Assembly (NCBI GenBank): GCA_021817875.1
Contig: JAKAFQ010000126.1
Coordinates: forward strand, 1-9,638
Direction: 5' to 3'
Length of the DNA stretch: 9,638 nt
DNA from: Pseudomonadota bacterium
GTDB lineage: Bacteria > Pseudomonadota > Gammaproteobacteria > Steroidobacterales > Steroidobacteraceae
The notes below the pieces were generated by a model. The model made no database searches. It saw only the letters and a program-made list of their open reading frames with translations, and was not told where the DNA came from. Of the stretch, positions 6,913 to 9,638 are shown piece by piece. Each line of letters starts with the position of its first letter. The first letter of the stretch is position 1. The position numbers were made by a program, and so were the translations under genes.

Positions 6913-7833
6913 ATGAATGCGCTTTCCGTCCGGGAACTGACCAAGACCTACCACAATGGCGTCCAGGCCCTGAAGGGTATCGACCTCAGCGTCGAGCAGG
7001 GGGACTTCTTCGCCCTGCTCGGACCCAATGGCGCCGGAAAGACCACCCTGATCGGCATCGTCACGTCGCTGGTTCGCAAGACAGGCGGCGAGGCCAGCAT
7101 CTTCGGCTACGACCTCGATCGGGACCTCGAGGCGGCCAAGAGCTGCATCGGCGTGGTGCCGCAGGAAATCAACTTCAACCAGTTCGAGTCCCCCGAGACC
7201 ATCGTGGTGAACCAGGCGGGTTTCTACGGCATTCCGCGTTCCGTGGCCCGCGGGCGCGCGCAGAAATATCTCAGGCAGCTGCAGCTGTGGGACAAGCGCG
7301 ACCAGGCTTCGCGCGGTCTGTCCGGCGGTATGAAGCGCCGGCTGATGATCGCGCGCGCGCTGATGCACGAGCCGCGCCTGCTCATCCTGGATGAGCCGAC
7401 GGCGGGCGTGGACATCGAAATCCGCCGCTCCATGTGGGAGTTCCTGCGTGACATCAATCGCCGCGGCACTACCATCATCCTGACGACACATTACCTCGAG
7501 GAGGCCGAGACCCTCTGCCGCAACATCGCGATCATCGACGGCGGGCGCATCGTCGCCCGGGACCGCATGAGCAATCTGTTGCGCCGTCTGCATACCGAGA
7601 CCTTCGTGCTCACGCTGAGAAAGCCGTTGACGGAGGCGCCGCGGCTCGAACGGTATGCCGCGACCCTCGCGGACGAGCATACCCTGGAGGTTGAAGTGTC
7701 GAAGGACGAGAATCTCAACGATCTGTTTGCGCGGCTCTCGGGGCTCGGCGTGGAGGTCCTGACTCTGCGCAACAAGGTCAACCGTCTGGAGGAGATCTTC
7801 ATGCGCCTGGTGGAGAAGGGAGCCGCGGCATGA
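6913..7833 (+). CDS. yadG: ABC-2 type exporter ATP-binding protein, YadG-like
   Basis: The product is 306 aa from the ATG at 6913; a TTG three codons upstream is a less likely alternative. It is the ATPase of an ABC exporter, acting on the cytosolic face of the inner membrane as a dimer with the permease encoded next. Complete nucleotide-binding-domain motifs are visible: Walker A 'GPNGAGKTT' (37-45), Q-loop 'VVPQE' with Gln84, signature 'LSGGM' (136-140), Walker B 'LLILDE' with catalytic Glu161, and H-loop 'TTHYLEEAE' with His193. Similarity to E. coli YadG appears to run end to end, including 'IVVNQAGFYGI', 'MKRRLMIARALMHEPRLLI' and the C-terminal 'NRLEEIF'. The transported substrate is not known for this family. 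The gap from gshA is 75 bp with no clear terminator, so partial cotranscription is possible. Confidence 0.93.
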   Translation: MNALSVRELTKTYHNGVQALKGIDLSVEQGDFFALLGPNGAGKTTLIGIVTSLVRKTGGEASIFGYDLDRDLEAAKSCIGVVPQEINFNQFESPETIVVNQAGFYGIPRSVARGRAQKYLRQLQLWDKRDQASRGLSGGMKRRLMIARALMHEPRLLILDEPTAGVDIEIRRSMWEFLRDINRRGTTIILTTHYLEEAETLCRNIAIIDGGRIVARDRMSNLLRRLHTETFVLTLRKPLTEAPRLERYAATLADEHTLEVEVSKDENLNDLFARLSGLGVEVLTLRNKVNRLEEIFMRLVEKGAAA

Positions 7834-8642
7834 GCACCGTGGCGGAGAGCACGGCGCCGGCGCCGCTCGCGCTCGGCAGGGCCCGCCGGATCGGTTTTCA
7901 GACCATCGTCATCCGCGAATTCCAGCGGATCATCCGCATCTGGACCCAGACGGTCCTGCCGTCGGCGGTGACCGCGACGCTGTACTTCGTGATCTTCGGC
8001 ACCGTCATCGGCGGACGTATCGGCCCGATGGGCGGCTTCGGCTACATGATGTACATCGCGCCCGGGCTGATCATGCAGGCCGTGATCAACAACTCGTACA
8101 CCAACGTGGTGTCGTCCTTCTTCGGTGCGAAATTCGGCAAGCATGTCGAGGAGCTGCTGGTCTCGCCCCTGCCGAGCTGGATCATCGTATCCGGTTACGT
8201 GGCGGGCGGGATGGTGCGCGGGGCGATGGTGGGCCTGGTCGTCACCGCGGTGGCGCTGTTCTTCACCCACCTGCCGGTGGCGCACCCGCTGATCATCGTT
8301 GCGGCCGCCGTACTGACCTCGGGCACATTCTCCCTCGGTGGTTTCCTCAATGCCATGTTCGCCAAGAACTTCGACCAGGTCAGCATCATTCCGACCTTCC
8401 TGCTGGCGCCGCTGACCTATCTGGGCGGGGTGTTCTACTCGATATCGCGGTTGCCGGACTGGGCGCGCCATCTGTCGCTGGTCGATCCCATCCTGTACAT
8501 GGTCAATGCCTTCCGCTTCGGTTTCCTCGGCGTGTCCGATGTCGGCGTCGCAACGGCGTTCGCGATCATGCTGATCGCGGTGGCGGGCCTGTTCACCGCG
8601 GCCATCGTGCTGATGGAGCGGGGCGCGGGCATTCGTGACTGA
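7830..8642 (+). CDS. yadH: ABC-2 type exporter permease, YadH-like
   Basis: The product is 270 aa. About six hydrophobic segments (near residues 41-61, 72-90, 117-146, 152-176, 185-206 and 241-262) give the ABC-2 permease topology. The family pattern is clear in 'RIWTQTVLPSAVTATLYFVI', 'SSFFGAKFGKHVEELLVSP' and 'PLTYLGGVFYS', which match E. coli YadH closely. It is the membrane half of the exporter whose ATPase lies immediately upstream. Its ATG overlaps the ATPase stop (ATGA at 7830-7833), the usual sign of translational coupling. Substrate is unknown; drug or envelope-lipid/polysaccharide export are family-level guesses only. Its TGA at 8640-8642 is 6 bp from the stop of the convergent lipoprotein gene, leaving no room for a dedicated terminator between them. 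Confidence 0.93.
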   Translation: MSTVAESTAPAPLALGRARRIGFQTIVIREFQRIIRIWTQTVLPSAVTATLYFVIFGTVIGGRIGPMGGFGYMMYIAPGLIMQAVINNSYTNVVSSFFGAKFGKHVEELLVSPLPSWIIVSGYVAGGMVRGAMVGLVVTAVALFFTHLPVAHPLIIVAAAVLTSGTFSLGGFLNAMFAKNFDQVSIIPTFLLAPLTYLGGVFYSISRLPDWARHLSLVDPILYMVNAFRFGFLGVSDVGVATAFAIMLIAVAGLFTAAIVLMERGAGIRD

Positions 8643-8648
8643 GCGGGG

Positions 8649-9362
8649 CTACTTGTTCCAGTTGCCGCTGCTGTCGCGGTAGTACCAGCCGCGCTGTCGT
8701 GCGTGGGCGATCCAGCGCTGCGCGAAGGTGCTGCGGATGTCGGGGACCCATTCCGGGTGGTCGTTGGCGGCGGCGATCTGCGCGTAAAGCTGCGACAGGT
8801 CCCGGTTCTGCTGCGCCACCAGTTGCGCAAGCGTTGCCCGTTGCAGCAGCGGCACGCTGTTCTGATCGCGCACCGCGATCGAGCCCTGGGCGGTCACGCC
8901 GACCACGCCCGATTCAAAGTAGGGCTTCAGCTTCTGAAAGCGCTGGTGCATGTCGGCGATGATGGCCCGGATCTGCGGAGTCGAGATGTCGAGGTTGGCA
9001 TGGCCGGCCGCCTGCGCGGCGGGCACCAGCGTATCGAGCGCGCGAGCGGCCGTCGAAGCCAGCATCGCCTCGGCCCTGGCCAGCGGTCCTGCGTTGGAAG
9101 TGGGCGGCTGGGTCGCCGGAACGCTGCCCGGTTTGGATTGCGTGGCGGGTGTGCCCGGCGTCGCAGTGGTGCTGCCCGTCACGGCATCGATGATCTTGTC
9201 GGCGGCGCGTTGCGCCTCGGCGGCCGGGAAGTACACGTTCACCGTCACGCAGCCGGCGAGCAGGCCGAGCACCAGGACTGCCAGGGTCACGCGAACCCCC
9301 TGGGGGCCGGCTGCGAAGGGCAGTACGCCGAAATCCGGACGGGGACAGATCGAGGGACGCAT
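8649..9362 (-). CDS. ydbL: YdbL/DUF1318-family lipoprotein
   Basis: The product is 237 aa from the ATG at 9362. The N-terminus carries the hydrophobic run 'VTLAVLVLGLLAGC' with a good lipobox (L-A-G-C, Cys38), so the mature protein is predicted to be lipid-anchored in the envelope. After the Cys comes 'VTVNVYFPAAEAQRAADKII', then a Thr/Pro/Ala-rich linker (roughly residues 60-90), then a DUF1318 region from about 120. The DUF1318 signature is the long helical stretch 'LVAQQNRDLSQLYAQIAAAN' and the C-terminal 'GWYYRDSSGNWNK'. E. coli YdbL is only about 108 aa and lacks the linker. In E. coli YdbL works with YdbH and YnbE in the cell envelope, where YdbH is an AsmA-like protein linked to phospholipid transport. 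The start is chosen on GGAG at 9373-9370, 7 bases upstream, although this gives a long n-region. GTG at 9290 would put the Cys at residue 14 but has no basic residue before the core. Confidence 0.82.
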   Translation of the reverse strand: MRPSICPRPDFGVLPFAAGPQGVRVTLAVLVLGLLAGCVTVNVYFPAAEAQRAADKIIDAVTGSTTATPGTPATQSKPGSVPATQPPTSNAGPLARAEAMLASTAARALDTLVPAAQAAGHANLDISTPQIRAIIADMHQRFQKLKPYFESGVVGVTAQGSIAVRDQNSVPLLQRATLAQLVAQQNRDLSQLYAQIAAANDHPEWVPDIRSTFAQRWIAHARQRGWYYRDSSGNWNK

Positions 9363-9369
9363 GATCGGA

Positions 9370-9373
9370 CTCC
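9370..9373 (-). promoter_or_regulatory. Ribosome binding site for the YdbL-like gene
   Basis: GGAG on the minus strand sits 7 bases before the ATG at 9362-9360. It favours this start over the ATG at 9392, whose purine run is too close, and over the GTG at 9290. Confidence 0.55.
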
Positions 9374-9454
9374 GCAGGGCTCTGGATGGCATTCTCCCAC
9401 CGTACCATGAACCGCGGCTGACCCACAGGCCGGGCGAGCCTGCGCGGGCTGCGC

Positions 9455-9638
9455 TCACTGCACTTTGATGCCCTGGGCGTCGATCCCCTGGCCGATCTGG
9501 GAAATCAGCCTCGGCCAGTCGACCCGCCGCACATTGCCGATGATGTCGAGCCGCGGCAGCCAGCTGCCCTGGACGAGGTAGTACCCGCCGTCCGGCGCCG
9601 GGCCCGCCCCCGACATCCGGCAAACCTGATTGCGAAGC
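9455..9638 (-). CDS. Unidentified gene, C-terminal fragment (5' end cut off)
   Basis: A minus-strand frame enters at the right edge and runs for about 61 codons to a TGA at 9457-9455. The visible end reads in part 'DGGYYLVQGSWLPRLDIIG' followed by 'VDWPRLISQI' and ends 'GIKVQ'. I do not recognise the family. The alternating 'YYLVQGSW' pattern is beta-strand-like, as at the ends of AsmA/YdbH-type or other periplasmic proteins, but this is weak. In E. coli the order is ydbH-ynbE-ydbL. This fragment is not YnbE, since it is neither short nor does it show the YnbE pattern, so YdbH itself or an unrelated protein are both possible. It lies 92 bp upstream of the lipoprotein gene in the same direction and may be cotranscribed with it. 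Coding status is inferred from the clean stop, protein-like composition and spacing. Confidence 0.5.
   Translation of the reverse strand, partial: LRNQVCRMSGAGPAPDGGYYLVQGSWLPRLDIIGNVRRVDWPRLISQIGQGIDAQGIKVQ

Noticed and set aside
9363..9623. 87-codon N-terminal extension of the YdbL-like gene
   Set aside because: It runs out of frame across the better-looking end of the upstream gene fragment and would bury the lipoprotein signal inside the protein.
1..9638. Possible defence island, biosynthetic cluster or mobile element
   Set aside because: No transposase, integrase, toxin-antitoxin, nuclease, direct-repeat array or assembly-line enzyme was seen. The genes look like a normal chromosomal neighbourhood.

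Overview
The window is chromosomal-looking, GC-rich DNA (roughly two thirds G+C by eye), densely packed with ordinary bacterial genes. The proteobacterial type 1 glutamate-cysteine ligase, the close YadG/YadH ABC exporter pair and the YdbL-family lipoprotein point to a gammaproteobacterium, perhaps a high-GC lineage near the Xanthomonadales/Nevskiales. That placement is inference from protein families and composition, not from a marker gene. I saw no tRNA, rRNA, CRISPR array, insertion sequence, integrase or phage gene.

Layout, left to right. (1) 1-787, plus strand: the C-terminal patatin domain of an NTE-like phospholipase/esterase, cut by the window edge. (2) 911-2452, plus: an exported GH39-type glycoside hydrolase, the least housekeeping-like gene here. 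(3) 2710-3435, plus: a DUF2064/TIGR04282 GT-A-fold nucleotidyl/glycosyltransferase-like protein, after a 257-bp spacer with no recognisable gene. (4) 3497-4342, minus: an S-methyl-5'-thioadenosine phosphorylase, convergent with gene 3 and divergent from gene 5. (5) 4437-5231, plus: a membrane protein with a DUF1499 domain, 22 bp ahead of (6) 5254-6837, plus: glutamate-cysteine ligase GshA. (7) 6913-7833 and (8) 7830-8642, plus: an ABC exporter ATPase and permease with a 4-bp ATGA overlap, orthologous in appearance to E. coli YadG/YadH. (9) 8649-9362, minus: a YdbL/DUF1318 lipoprotein whose stop lies only 6 bp from the permease stop. (10) 9455-9638, minus: the last ~60 codons of an unidentified gene upstream of (9).

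Likely transcription units are DUF1499-gshA (possibly continuing into yadGH across a 75-bp gap), yadG-yadH (translationally coupled), and fragment(10)-ydbL. The content mixes thiol metabolism (GshA), methionine/purine salvage (MtnP), envelope functions (YadGH, YdbL, DUF1499, NTE-like patatin) and carbohydrate cleavage (GH39). I see no evidence that these form one dedicated pathway. I did not find a defence system, biosynthetic cluster or other undescribed system. The most useful follow-ups are the GH39 enzyme's substrate, the lipoprotein form of YdbL without an adjacent YnbE, and the identity of the truncated gene at the right edge.
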